Below, piece after piece: positions 34,240-45,253 of a stretch of 64,000 nt of DNA. The DNA lies in contig NW_022148853.1 in the NCBI RefSeq assembly GCF_901933205.1, positions 29,960 to 93,959 on the forward strand. The letters are read 5' to 3'. Within the stretch, counting starts at the first letter, position 1. Every line of letters begins with the position of its first letter. A model generated the notes under the pieces. It searched no databases. It saw nothing but the letters and a program-made list of their open reading frames with translations, and had not been told where the DNA came from. The DNA comes from Camarhynchus parvulus (Eukaryota > Chordata > Aves > Passeriformes > Thraupidae). The position numbers and the translations under genes are program-made.

Positions 34240-35557
34240 TAAGAAACCTGGGCTGGAGAGTTTTGTTTCAGAGGGTACAGGCCGGAGATTTTGTTTGGGT
34301 CCTCTGGCCGACTGGCTCCTGAAAATCCGCGATAGGCAGGATGCCTCCCAGACCCAAGCTGGCACCAGTGCCAACTCGGGCTGGTTTGTTAGTGCCAACG
34401 GAGTCCTACAATCTGCCATCAGGAACTGGGGCTGGTGGCTTTTGTTTCAGAGGGAAAGGCCCGTGGACTATGTTTCGGGGCCTGTGGCCAAGAGTGGCCG
34501 ACTGGCTCCTGAAAATCCGCGATACGCAGGATGCCTCCCAGACCCAAGCTGGCACCAGTGCCAACTCGGGCTGGTTTGATAGTGCCAACGGAGTCCTACA
34601 ATCTGCCATCAGGGAAAGGGGCTGGTGACTTTTGTTTCCCAGGGAAACAGCCGGTGTATATGTTTGGGGGCCTGTGGCCCAGAGTGGCCGACTGGCTCCT
34701 GAAAATCCGCGATACGCAGGATGCCTCCCAGACCCAAGCTGGCACCAGTGCCAACTCGGGCTGGTTTATTAGTCCCAACGGAGTCCTACAATTTGCCATA
34801 AAGAACAAAGGCTTGTGACTTTTTTTTCCCAGGGAAACGGCCGGTGTATATGTTTGCGGCCCTGTGGCCCGGAGTAGCCGGGTCACTCCTCAAAATCCGC
34901 GATAGGCAGGATGCCTCCCAGACCCAAGCTGGCACCAGTGCCAACTCGGGCTGGTTTGATAGTGCCAACGGAGTCCTACAATCTGCCATCAGGAAAGGGG
35001 CTGGTGACTTTTGTTTCAGAGGGAAACAGCCGGTGTATATGTTTCGCGGCCTCTGGCCCTGAGTGGCCAACTGGCTCCTGAAAATCCGCGATACGCAGGA
35101 TGCGCTCCCAGACCCAAGCTGGCACCAGTGCCAACTCGGGCTGGTTTGATAGTGCCAACGGAGTCGTACAATCTGCCATCAGGAACTGGGTCTGGTAACT
35201 TTTGTTCCAGAGGGAAAGGCCCGTGGAATATGTTTGGGGGCCTCTGGCCCAGAGTGGCCGGCTGGCTCCTGAAAATCCGCGATACGCAGGATGCCTCCCA
35301 GACCCAAGCTGGCACCAGTGCCAACTCGGGCTTGTTTGTTAGTGCCAACGGAGTCCTACAATCTGCCATCAGGGAAAGGGGCTGGTGACTTTTGTTTCAG
35401 AGGGAAAGGCCCGTGGAATATGTTTGGGGGCCATAGGCCTGGAGAGGCCGGCCGGCTCCTGAAAATCCGCGATACGCAGGATGCCTCCCAGACCCAAGCT
35501 GGCACCAGTGCCAACTCGGGTGGTTTGATAGTGCCAACGGAGTCCTAAAATCTGCCA
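34240..35557. repeat. Module D, copy 3 (1,318 bp)
   Basis: Same seven-monomer order and same length as D copy 2. Marks shared with copy 2 include AGTCCCAAC (34,771), GATGCGCTCC (35,100), GAGTCGTAC (35,162), GGGCTTGTTTG and the CT-deleted core ACTCGGGTGG (35,517-35,524). The fourth arm has AAAGGCTTGTGAC with an eight-T run at 34,820-34,827, as at 12,780. The last core ends with CCTAAAATCTG, the state that opens module E. Confidence 0.9.
35524..35557. other. D-to-E switch point inside one core
   Basis: Left of about 35,524 the sequence has the D-specific CT deletion also seen at 29,731. From about 35,545 it has CCTAAAATCTG and then AAAAACGAGGG, specific to the start of module E (23,250; 26,060; 32,183; 36,493; 43,018). 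At 29,768 the same D copy continues into module K instead. The crossover must lie within about 20 bp inside the conserved core. Confidence 0.85.
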
Positions 35558-35746
35558 TAAAAACGAGGGCTGGTGACTTTTGTTTCCCAGGGAAACAGCC
35601 GGTGTATATGTTTGCTGCCCTGTGGCCCGGAGTAGCCGGGTCACTCCTGAAAATCCGCGATACGCAGGATGCCTCCCAGACCCAAGCTGGCACCAGTGCC
35701 AACTCGGGCTGGTTTGATAGTGCCAACGGAGTCCTACAATCTGCCA
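35558..35746. repeat. Orphan first monomer of module E
   Basis: The arm AAAAACGAGGG with TTGCTGCCCTG and GGTCACTCC is E monomer 1, but the next arm is AGGAACCAGGG from module H and not GGGTATGTTGACC. A single E monomer therefore stands alone between D and a partial H, marking a second exchange within 200 bp of the D/E switch. Confidence 0.82.
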
Positions 35747-37809
35747 TCAGGAACCAGGGCTGGTGACTTTTGTTTCCCAGGGAAACGGCCGGTGTATATG
35801 TGTGCGGGCCTGTGGCCCAGAGTGGCCGGCTGGCTCCTGAAAATCCGTGATACGCAGGATGCCTCCCAGACCCAAGCTGGCACCAGTGCCAACTCGGGCT
35901 GGTTTGATAGTGCCAACGGAGTCCTACAATCTGCCATAAAGAACAGGGGCTGGTGACTTTTGTTTCAGAGGGAAAGGGCCGGTGTATATGTTTGCGGCCC
36001 TGTGGCCCGGAGTAGCCGGTGGCTCCTGAAAATCCGCGATACGCAGGATGCCTCCCAGACCCAAGCTGGCACCAGTGCCAACTCGGGCTGGTTTGATAGT
36101 GCCAACGGAGTCCTACAATCTGCCATCAGGGAACGGGGCTGGTGACTTTTGTTTCCGAGGGAAACGGCCGGGGGTATATGTTTGGGGCCTGTGGCCCGAG
36201 TGGCCGACTGGCTCCTGAAAATCCGCGATACGCAGGATGCCTCCCAGACCCAAGCTGGCACCAGTGCCAACTCGGGCTGGTTTGATAGTGCCAACGGAGT
36301 CCTACAATCTGCCATCAGGAAAGGGGCTGGTGACTTTTGTTTCCCAGGGAAACGGCCGGGGTATATATGTTTGGGGGCCTGTGGCCCAGAGTGGCCGACT
36401 GGCTCCTGAAAATCCGCGATACGCAGGATGCCTCCCAGACCCAAGCTGGCACCAGTGCCAACTCGGGCTGGTTTGATAGTGCCAACGGAGTCCTAAAATC
36501 TGCCATAAAAACGAGGGCTGGTGACTTTTGTTTCCCAGGGAAACGGCCGGTGTATATGTTTGCGGCCCTGTGGCCCGGAGTAGCCCGGCTCCTCGAAAAT
36601 CCGCGATAGGCAGGATGCCTCCCAGACCCAAGCTGGCACCAGTGCCAACTCGGGCTGGTTTGATAGTGCCAACGGAGTCCTACAATCTGCCATCAGGAAC
36701 TGGGTATGTTGACTTTTGTTTCCCAGGGAGACGGTCGGTGTATATGTTTGGGGGCCTGTGGCCCAGAGTGACCGGTTGGCTCCTGAAAATCCGCGATAGG
36801 CAGGATGCCTCCCAGACCCAAGCTGGCACCAGTGCCAACTCGGGCTGATTTGATAGTGCCAACGGAGTCCTACAATCTGCCATAAGTAACCTGGGCTGGT
36901 GAGTTTTGTTTCAGACGGAAAAGGTCGGAGTTTGTGTTTGGGGCCTCTGGCCAACTGGCTCCTGAAAATCCGCGATACGCAGGATGCCTCCCAGACCCAA
37001 GCTGGCACCAGTGCCAACTCGGGCTGGTTTGATAGTGCCAACGGAGTCCTACAATCTGCCATCAGGAACTGGGGCTGGTGACTTTTGTTTGAGAGGGAAA
37101 GGCCCGTGGAATATGTTTGGGGGCCTGTGGCCCGGAGTGGACGGTTGGCTCCTGAAAATCCGCGATAGGCAGGATGCCTCCCAGACCCAAGCTGGCACCA
37201 GTGCCAACTCGGGCTGGTTTGATAGTGCCAACGGAGTCCTACAATCTGCCATAAATACCTGGGCTGGTGAGTTTTGTTTCAGACGGAAAGGGCCGGAGAT
37301 TTTGTTTGGGGCCTCTGGCCGACTGGCTCCTGTAAACCCGCGATACGCAGGATGCCTCCCAGACCCAAGCTGGCACCAGTGCCAACTCGGGCTGGTTTGA
37401 TAGTGCCAACGGAGTCCTACAATCTGCCATCAGGGAAAGGGGCTGGTGACTTTTGTTTCCCAGGGAAACGGCCGGTGTATATTTTTGGGGGCCTGTGGCC
37501 TGGAGTGGTAGATTTGCTCCTGAAAATCCGCGATACGCAGGATGCCTCCCAGACCCAAGCTGGCACCAGTGCCAACTCGGGCTGGTTTGATAGTGCCAAC
37601 GGAGTCCTACAATCTGCCATAAGGAACTGGGGCTGGTGACTTTTGTTTCAGAGGGAAAGGCCCGTGGAATATGTTTGGGGGCCTGCGGCCCGGAGTGGCC
37701 GGGTGGCTCCTGAAAATCCGCGATAGGCAGGATGCCTCCCAGACCCAAGCTGGCACCAGTGCCAACTCGGGCTGGTTTGATAGTGCCAACGGAGTCCTAC
37801 AATCTGCCA
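35747..37809. repeat. Partial H plus complete E (11 monomers, 2,063 bp)
   Basis: It matches 25,310-27,343 at an offset of about 10,437. The H part has AGGAACCAGGG with GTATATGTGTGCGGG, AAAGAACAGGGG, AGGGAACGGGG and AGGAAAGGGG. E begins at 36,506. E marks are kept: CCTAAAATCTG (36,493), GGGTATGTTGAC, AAGGTCGG, TTTGAGAGGG, CTGTAAACCC, TATATTTTTGGG. The AGGCAAAGG state is replaced here by AGGGAAAGG. Confidence 0.88.
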
Positions 37810-40800
37810 TCAGGAACTGGGGCTGGTGACTTTTGTTTCAGAGGAAACGGCCGGGTGTATATGTTTGGGGCCTGTGGCCCGGAGTGGCCGGCTGGCTCCT
37901 GAAAATCCGCGATACGCAGGATGCCTCCCAGACCCAAGCTGGCACCAGTGCCAACTCGGGCTGGTTTGATAGTGCCAACGGAGTCCTACAATCTGCCATA
38001 AATAACGTGGGCTGGTGAGTTTTGTTTCAGACGGAAAGGGCCGGAGTTTATGTTTGGGGCCTCTGGCCAACTGGCTCCTGAAAATCCGCGATACGCAGGA
38101 TGCCTCCCAGACCCAAGCTGGCACCAGTGCCAACTCGGGCTGGTTTGATAGTGCCAACGGAGTCCTACAATCTGCCATAAGAAACCGGGGCTGGTGACTT
38201 TTGTTTCAGAGGGAAAGGCCCGGAGATTATGTTTGGGGCCTGTGGCCCGAGGGGCGGTTGGCTCCTGAAAATCCGCGATACGCAGGATGCCTCCCAGACC
38301 CAAGCTGGCACCAGTGCCAACTCGGGCTGGTTTGATAGTGCCAACGGAGTCCTACAATCTGCCATAAATACCGGGGCTGGTGACTTTTGTTTCAGAGGGA
38401 AAGGGCCGGAGTTTTTGTTTGGGGCCTCTGGCCGACTGGCTCCTGAAAACCCGCGATACGCAGGATGCCTCCCAGACCCAAGCTGGCACCAGTGCCAACT
38501 CGGGCTGGTTTGATAGTGCCAACGGAGTCCTACAATCTGCCATAAGAAACGGGGCTGGTGAGTTTTGTTTCAGAGGGAAAAGGCCGGATATTTTGGGTTT
38601 GGGGCCTGGGTGGCCGACTGGCTCCTGAAAATCCGCGATAGGCAGGATGCCTCCCAGACCCAAGCTGGCACCAGTGCCAACTCGGGCTGGTTTGATAGTG
38701 CCAACGGAGTCCTACAATCTGCCATAAGGAACTGGGGCTGGTGACTTTTGTTTCAGAGGGAAAGGCCCGTGGAATATGTTTGGGGGCCTGTGGCCCGGAG
38801 TGGCCGGCTGGCTCCTGAAAATCCGCGATACGCAGGATGCCTCCCAGACCCAAGCTGGCACCAGTGCCAACTCGGGCTGGTTTGATAGTGCCAACGGAGT
38901 CCTACAATCTGCCATCAGGAAAGGGGCTGGTGACTTTTGTTTCCGAAGGAAAGGGCCGGTGATATGTTTTGGGGCCTGTGGCCCGGAGTGGCCGACTGGC
39001 TCCTGAAAATCCGCGATACGCAGGATGCCTCCCAGACCCAAGCTGGCACCAGTGCCAACTCGGGCTGGTTTGATAGTGCCAACGGAGTCCTACAATCTGC
39101 CATCAGGAACTGGGGCTGGTGACTTTTGTTTCAGAGGGAAAGGCCGGGTTTATATGTTTTGGGGCCTGTGGCCCGGGGTGGCCGGCTGGCTCCTGAAAAT
39201 CCGCGATACGCAGGATGCCTCCCAGACCCAAGCTGGCACCAGTGCCAACTCGGGCTGGTTTGATAGTGCCAACGGAGTCCTACAATCTGCCATAAATAAA
39301 GTGGGCTGGTGACTTTTGTTTCAGACGGAAAGGGCCGGAGTTTGTGTTTGGGGCCTCTGGCCAACTGGCTCCTGAAAATCCGCGATACGCAGGATGCCTC
39401 CCAGACCCAAGCTGGCACCAGTGCCAACTCGGGCTGGTTTGATAGTGCCAACGGAGTCCTACAATCTGCCATAAGAAACCTGGGCTGGTGACTTTTGTTT
39501 CAGAGGGAAGGGCCGTGAGATTTTGTTTGGGGCCTCTGGCCGACTGGCTCCTGAAAATCCGCGATACGCAGGATGCCTCCCAGACCCAAGCTGGCACCAG
39601 TGCCAACTCGGGCTGGTTTGATAGTGCCAACGGAGTCCTACAATCTGCCATAAGTACCGGGGCTGGTGAGTTTTGTTTCAGAAGGAAAGGGCCGGAGTAT
39701 TTGTTTGGGGCCTGCTGGCCGACTGGCTCCTGAAAATCCGCGATACGCAGGATGCCTCCCAGACCCAAGCTGGCACCAGTGCCAACTCGGGCTGGTTTGA
39801 TAGTGCCAACGGAGTCCTACAATCTGCCATAAGAAACCGGGGCTGGTGACTTTTGTTTCAGAGGGAAAAGGCCGGAGATTTTGTTTGGGGCCTCTGGCCG
39901 AGTGGCGACTGGCTCCTGAAAATCCGCGATACGCAGGATGCCTCCCAGACCCAAGCTGGCACCAGTGCCAACTCGGGCTGGTTTGATAGTGCCAACGGAG
40001 TCCTACAATCTGCCATCAGGAACTGGGGCTGGTGGCTTTTGTTTCAGAGGGAAAGGCCCGTGGACTATGTTTGGGGGCCTGTGGCCCAGAGTGGCCGACT
40101 GGCTCCTGAAAATCCGCGATACGCAGGATGCCTCCCAGACCCAAGCTGGCACCAGTGCCAACTCGGGCTGGTTTGATAGTGCCAACGGAGTCCTACAATC
40201 TGCCATCAGGGAAAGGGGCTGGTGACTTTTGTTTCCCAGGGAAAGGGCCGGTGTATATGTTTGGGGCCTGTGGCCCAGAGTGGCCGACTGGCTCCTGAAA
40301 ATCCGCGATACGCAGGATGCCTCCCAGACCCAAGCTGGCACCAGTGCCAACTCGGGCTGGTTTGATAGTGCCAACGGAGTCCTACAATCTGCCATAAAGA
40401 ACAAGGGCTGGTGACTTTTGTTTCCCAGGGAAACGGCCGGTGTATATGTTTGCGGCCCTGTGGCCCGGAGTAGCCGGGTGGCTCCTGAAAATCCGCGATA
40501 GGCAGGATGCCTCCCAGACCCAAGCTGGCACCAGTGCCAACTCGGGCTGGTTTGATAGTGCCAACGGAGTCCTACAATCTGCCATCAGGAAAAGGGGCTG
40601 GTGACTTTTGTTTCAGAGGGAAACGGCCGGTGTATATGTTTGGGGGCCTCTGGCCCTGAGTGGCCAACTGGCTCCTGAAAATCCGCGATACGCAGGATGC
40701 CTCCCAGACCCAAGCTGGCACCAGTGCCAACTCGGGCTGGTTTGATAGTGCCAACGGAGTCCTACAATCTGCCATCAGGAACTGGGGCTGGTAACTTTTG

Positions 40801-41153
40801 TTCCAGAGGGAAAGGCCCGTGGAATATGTTTGGGGGCCTCTGGCCCAGAGTGGCCGGCTGGCTCCTGAAAATCCGCGATACGCAGGATGCCTCCCAGACC
40901 CAAGCTGGCACCAGTGCCAACTCGGGCTGGTTTGATAGTGCCAACGGAGTCCTACAATCTGCCATCAGGAAACGGGGCTGGTGACTTTTGTTTCAGAGGG
41001 AAAGGCCCGTGGAATATGTTTGGGGCCTTAGGCCTGGAGAGGCCGGGCGGCTCCTGAAAATCCGCGATACGCAGGATGCCTCCCAGACCCAAGCTGGCAC
41101 CAGTGCCAACTCGGGCTGGTTTGATAGTGCCAACGGAGTCCTACAATCTGCCA
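37810..41153. repeat. Less-derived module F/D-like stretch
   Basis: About 18 monomers. From 39,101 the order GGGTTTATATG, AAATAAAGTGGG, AAGAAACC, AAGTACC, AAGAAACC, TGGTGGC, AGGGAAAGG, AAAGAACAAGG, AGGAAAAGG, GGTAAC, CCTTAGGCC follows the F-D order, but the private marks of the other copies are missing: no AACTAGGG, no GAGTCGTAC, no GGTCTGG, no CTGTAAACCC. The monomer near 38,590 has GATATTTTGGGTTTGGGG. This looks like an ancestral-type HOR copy. Confidence 0.83.
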
Positions 41154-43030
41154 TAAAAAACCAGGGCTGGTGACTTTTGTTTCCGAGGGAAACGGCCGGT
41201 GTATATGTTTGGGGCCTGTGGCCCGGAGTAGCCGGGTCACTCCTCAAAATCCGCGATACGCAGGATGCCTCCCAGACCCAAGCTGGCACCAGTGCCAACT
41301 CGGGCTGGTTTGATAGTGCCAACGGAGTCCTACAATCTGCCATCAGGAACTGGGGCTGGTGACTTTTGTTTCCGAGGGAAACGGCCGGGTATATATGTTT
41401 GGGGCCTGTGGCCCGGAGTGGCCGACTGGCTCCTGAAAATCCGCGATACGCAGGATGCCTCCCAGACCCAAGCTGGCACCAGTGCCAACTCGGGCTGGTT
41501 TGATAGTGCCAACGGAGTCCTACAATCTGCCATAAAGAAACGGGGCTGGTGACGTTTTGTTTCAGAGGGAAAGGCCGGTGTATATGTTTGGGGCCTGTGG
41601 CCGGACGGTTGGCTCCTGAAAATCCGCGATAGGCAGGATGCCTCCCAGACCCAAGCTGGCACCAGTGCCAACTCGGGCTGGTTTGATAGTGCCAACGGAG
41701 TCCTACAATCTGCCATAAGGAACCGGGGCTGGTGACTTTTGTTTCCAGAGGGAAACGGCCGGTGTTATATGTTTGGGGCCTGTGGCCCGGAGTGGCCGAC
41801 TGGCTCCTGAAAATCCGCGATACGCAGGATGCCTCCCAGACCCAAGCTGGCACCAGTGCCAACTCGGGCTGGTTTGATAGTGCCAACGGAGTCCTACAAT
41901 CTGCCATCAGGAACCGGGGCTGGTGACTTTTGTTTCCAGAGGAAAGGCCCGTGGAATATGTTTGGGGGCCTGTGGCCCAGACTGGCTCCTGAAAATCCGC
42001 GATACGCAGGATGCCTCCCAGACCCAAGCTGGCACCAGTGCCAACTCGGGCTGGTTTGATAGTGCCAACGGAGTCCTACAATCTGCCATCAAAAAACGGG
42101 GCTGGTGACTTTTGTTTCCGAGGGAAAGGGCCGTGGTATATGTTTGGGGCCTGTGGCCCGGAGTGGCCGACTGGCTCCTGAAAATCCGCGATACGCAGGA
42201 TGCCTCCCAGACCCAAGCTGGCACCAGTGCCAACTCGGGCTGGTTTGATAGTGCCAACGGAGTCCTACAATCTGCCATAAAAACAGGGGCTGGTGACTTT
42301 TGTTTCCCAGGGAAACGGCCGGTGTATATGTTTGGGGCCTGTGGCCCGGAGTGGCCGACTGGCTCCTGAAAATCCGCGATACGCAGGATGCCTCCCAGAC
42401 CCAAGCTGGCACCAGTGCCAACTCGGGCTGGTTTGATAGTGCCAACGGAGTCCTACAATCTGCCATAAGGAACCGGGGCTGGTGACTTTTGTTTCCAGAG
42501 GGAAAGGCCGGTGTATATGTTTGGGGCCTGTGGCCCGGAGTGGCGGCTGGCTCCTGAAAATCCGCGATACGCAGGATGCCTCCCAGACCCAAGCTGGCAC
42601 CAGTGCCAACTCGGGCTGGTTTGATAGTGCCAACGGAGTCCTACAATCTGCCATCAGGAACGGGGCTGGTGACTTTTGTTTCAGAGGAAAGGCCCGTGGT
42701 ATATGTTTGGGGCCCGTAGGCCTGGAGTGGCCGACTGGCTCCTGAAAATCCGCGATACGCAGGATGCCTCCCAGACCCAAGCTGGCACCAGTGCCAACTC
42801 GGGCTGGTTTGATAGTGCCAACGGAGTCCTACAATCTGCCATCAGGAAACGGGGCTGGTGACTTTTGTTTCCGAGGGAAAGGCCGTGGTATATGTTTTGG
42901 GGCCTGTGGCCCGGAGTGGCCGACTGGCTCCTGAAAATCCGCGATACGCAGGATGCCTCCCAGACCCAAGCTGGCACCAGTGCCAACTCGGGCTGGTTTG
43001 ATAGTGCCAACGGAGTCCTAAAATCTGCCA
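41154..43030. repeat. Plain long monomers between HOR blocks
   Basis: Ten long monomers with AAAAAACCAGGG, AGGAACTGGGG, AAAGAAACGGGG, AAGGAACCGGGG and similar junctions and few shared rare marks. Many have the CCGAGGGAAA or CCAGAGGGAAA variant of the purine block. The arm near 41,600 reads GGCCGGACGGTTGG and is shortened. No short monomers occur here. Confidence 0.83.
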
Positions 43031-44337
43031 TAAAAACGAGGGCTGGTGACTTTTGTTTCCCAGGGAAACAGCCGGTGTATATGTTTGCTGCCCTGTGGCC
43101 CGGAGTAGCCGGGTCACTCCTCAAAATCCGCGATAGGCAGGATGCCTCCCAGACCCAAGCTGGCACCAGTGCCAACTCGGGCTGGTTTGATAGTGCCAAC
43201 GGAGTCCTACAATCTGCCATCAGGAACTGGGTATGTTGACTTTTGTTTCCCAGGGAGACGGCCGGTGTATATGTTTGGGGGCCTGTGGCCCAGAGTGACC
43301 GGTTGGCTCCTGAAAATCCGCGATAGGCAGGATGCCTCCCAGACCCAAGCTGGCACCAGTGCCAACTCGGGCTGATTTGATAGTGCCAATGGAGTCCTAC
43401 AATCTGCCATAAATAACCTGGGCTGGTGAGATTTGTTTCAGACGGAAAAGGTCGGAGTTTGTGTTTGGGGCCTCTGGCCAACTGGCTCCTGAAAATCCGC
43501 GATACGCAGGATGCCTCCCAGACCCAAGCTGGCACCAGTGCCAACTCGGGCTGGTTTGATAGTGCCAACGGAGTCCTACAATCTGCCATCAGGAACTGGG
43601 GCTGGTGACTTTTGTTTGAGAGGGAAAGGCCCGTGGAATATGTTTGGGGGCCTGTGGCCCGGAGTGGAAGGTTGGCTCCTGAAAATCCGCGATAGGCAGG
43701 ATGCCTCCCAGACCCAAGCTGGCACCAGTGCCAACTCGGGCTGGTTTGATAGTGCCAACGGAGTCCTACAATCTGCCATAAATACCTGGGCTGGTGAGTT
43801 TTGTTTCAGACGGAAAGGGCCGGAGATTTTGTTTGGGGCCTCTGGCCGACTGGCTCCTGTAAACCCGCGAATGTCGCAGGATGCCTCCCAGACCCAAGCT
43901 GGCACCAGTGCCAACTCGGGCTGGTTTGATAGTGCCAACGGAGTCCTACAATCTGCCATCAGGAAAGGGTCTGGTGACTTTTGTTTCCCAGGGAAACGGC
44001 CGGTGTATATTTTTGGGGGCCTGTGGCCTGGAGTGGTAGATTTGCTCCAGAAAATCCGCGATAGGCAGGATGCCTCCCAGACCCAAGCTGGCACCAGTGC
44101 CAACTCGGGCTGGTTTGATAGTGCCAACGGAGTCCTACAATCTGCCATAAGGAACTGGGGCTGGTGACTTTTGTTTCAGAGGGAAAGGCCCGTGGAATAT
44201 GTTTGGGGGCCTGCGGCCCGGAGTGGCCGGGTGGCTCCTGAAAATCCGCGATACGCAGGATGCCTCCCAGACCCAAGCTGGCACCAGTGCCAACTCGGGC
44301 TGGTTTGATAGTGCCAACGGAGTCCTACAATCTGCCA
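43031..44337. repeat. Module E (1,307 bp)
   Basis: Seven monomers in the E order, matching 23,263-24,569 in length. Marks: CCTAAAATCTG just before it, GGGTATGTTGAC, AAATAACCTGGG with TGAGATTTG and AAGGTCGG, TTTGAGAGGG, AAATACCTGGG with CTGTAAACCC, and TATATTTTTGGG with GATTTGCTCCAG. The junction near 43,870 reads GCGAATGTCGCAGG where other copies have GCGATACGCAGG, a private three-base alteration. Confidence 0.9.
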
Positions 44338-45253
44338 TCAGGAAAAGGGGCTGGTGACTTTTGTTTCCCAAGGAAACAGCCGGTGTATATGTTTCGGGGC
44401 CTCTGGCCCGGAGTGGCCAACTGGCTCCAGAAAATCCGCGATACGCAGGATGCCTCCCAGACCCAAGCTGGCACCAGTGCCAACTCGGGCTGGTTTGATA
44501 GTGCCAACGGAGTCCTACAATCTGCCATCAGGAACTGGGGCTGGTGACTTTTGTTTCAGAGGGAAAGGCCGGGTTTATATGTTTCGGGGCCTGTGGACCG
44601 GGGTGGCCGGCTGGCTCCTGAAAATCCGCGGTACACAGGATGCCTCCCAGACCCAAGCTGGCACTAGTGCCAACTCGGGCTGGTTTGATAGTGCCAACGG
44701 AGTCCTACAATCTGCCATAAATAAAGTGGGCTGGTGAGTTTTGTTTCAGACGGAAAGGGCCGGAGTTTGTGTTTGGGGCCTCTGGCCAACTGGCTCCTGA
44801 AAATCCGCGATACGCAGGATGCCTCCCAGACCCAAGCCGGCACCAGTGCCAACTCGGGCTGGTTTGATAGTGCCAACGGAGTCCTACAATCTGCCATAAG
44901 AAACCTGGGCTGGTGAGTTTTGTTTCAGAGGGAACGGGCCGGAGATTTTGTTTGGGGCCTCTGGCCGACTGGCTCGTGAAAATCCGCGATAGGCAGGATG
45001 CCTCCCAGACCGAAGCTGGCACCAGTGCCAACTCGGGCTGGTTTGATAGTGCCAACGGAGTCCTACAATCTGCCATAAATACCTGGGCTGGTGAGTTTTG
45101 TTTCAGAAGGAAATGGCCGGAGTTTTTGTTTGGGGCCTCTGGCCGACTGGCTCCTGAAAACCCGCGATACGCAGGATGCCTCCCAGACCCAAGCTGGCAC
45201 CAGTGCCAACTCGGGCTGGTTTGATAGTGCCAACGGAGTCCTACAATCTGCCA
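44338..45253. repeat. Module F, copy 3 (916 bp)
   Basis: Five monomers in F order with all fingerprints: CGGTACACAGG (44,631), CACTAGTGCC (44,665), AAGCCGG (44,837), GACCGAAG (45,011). CACTAGT is shared with 9,171, about 35.5 kb away, but not with the nearer copy at 27,344. The last arm ends CTCCTGAAAACCC instead of CTGTAAACCC. Module D follows directly without a G monomer. Confidence 0.89.

Noticed and set aside
40993..42027. Long minus-strand open frames of up to about 344 codons (also 24,408-25,439 and 42,681-43,589)
   Set aside because: They only read through several satellite monomers. The frame changes with each length variant, all frames give equally long openings elsewhere, and start and stop fall on repeat variants. 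No signal of a real coding region is present.
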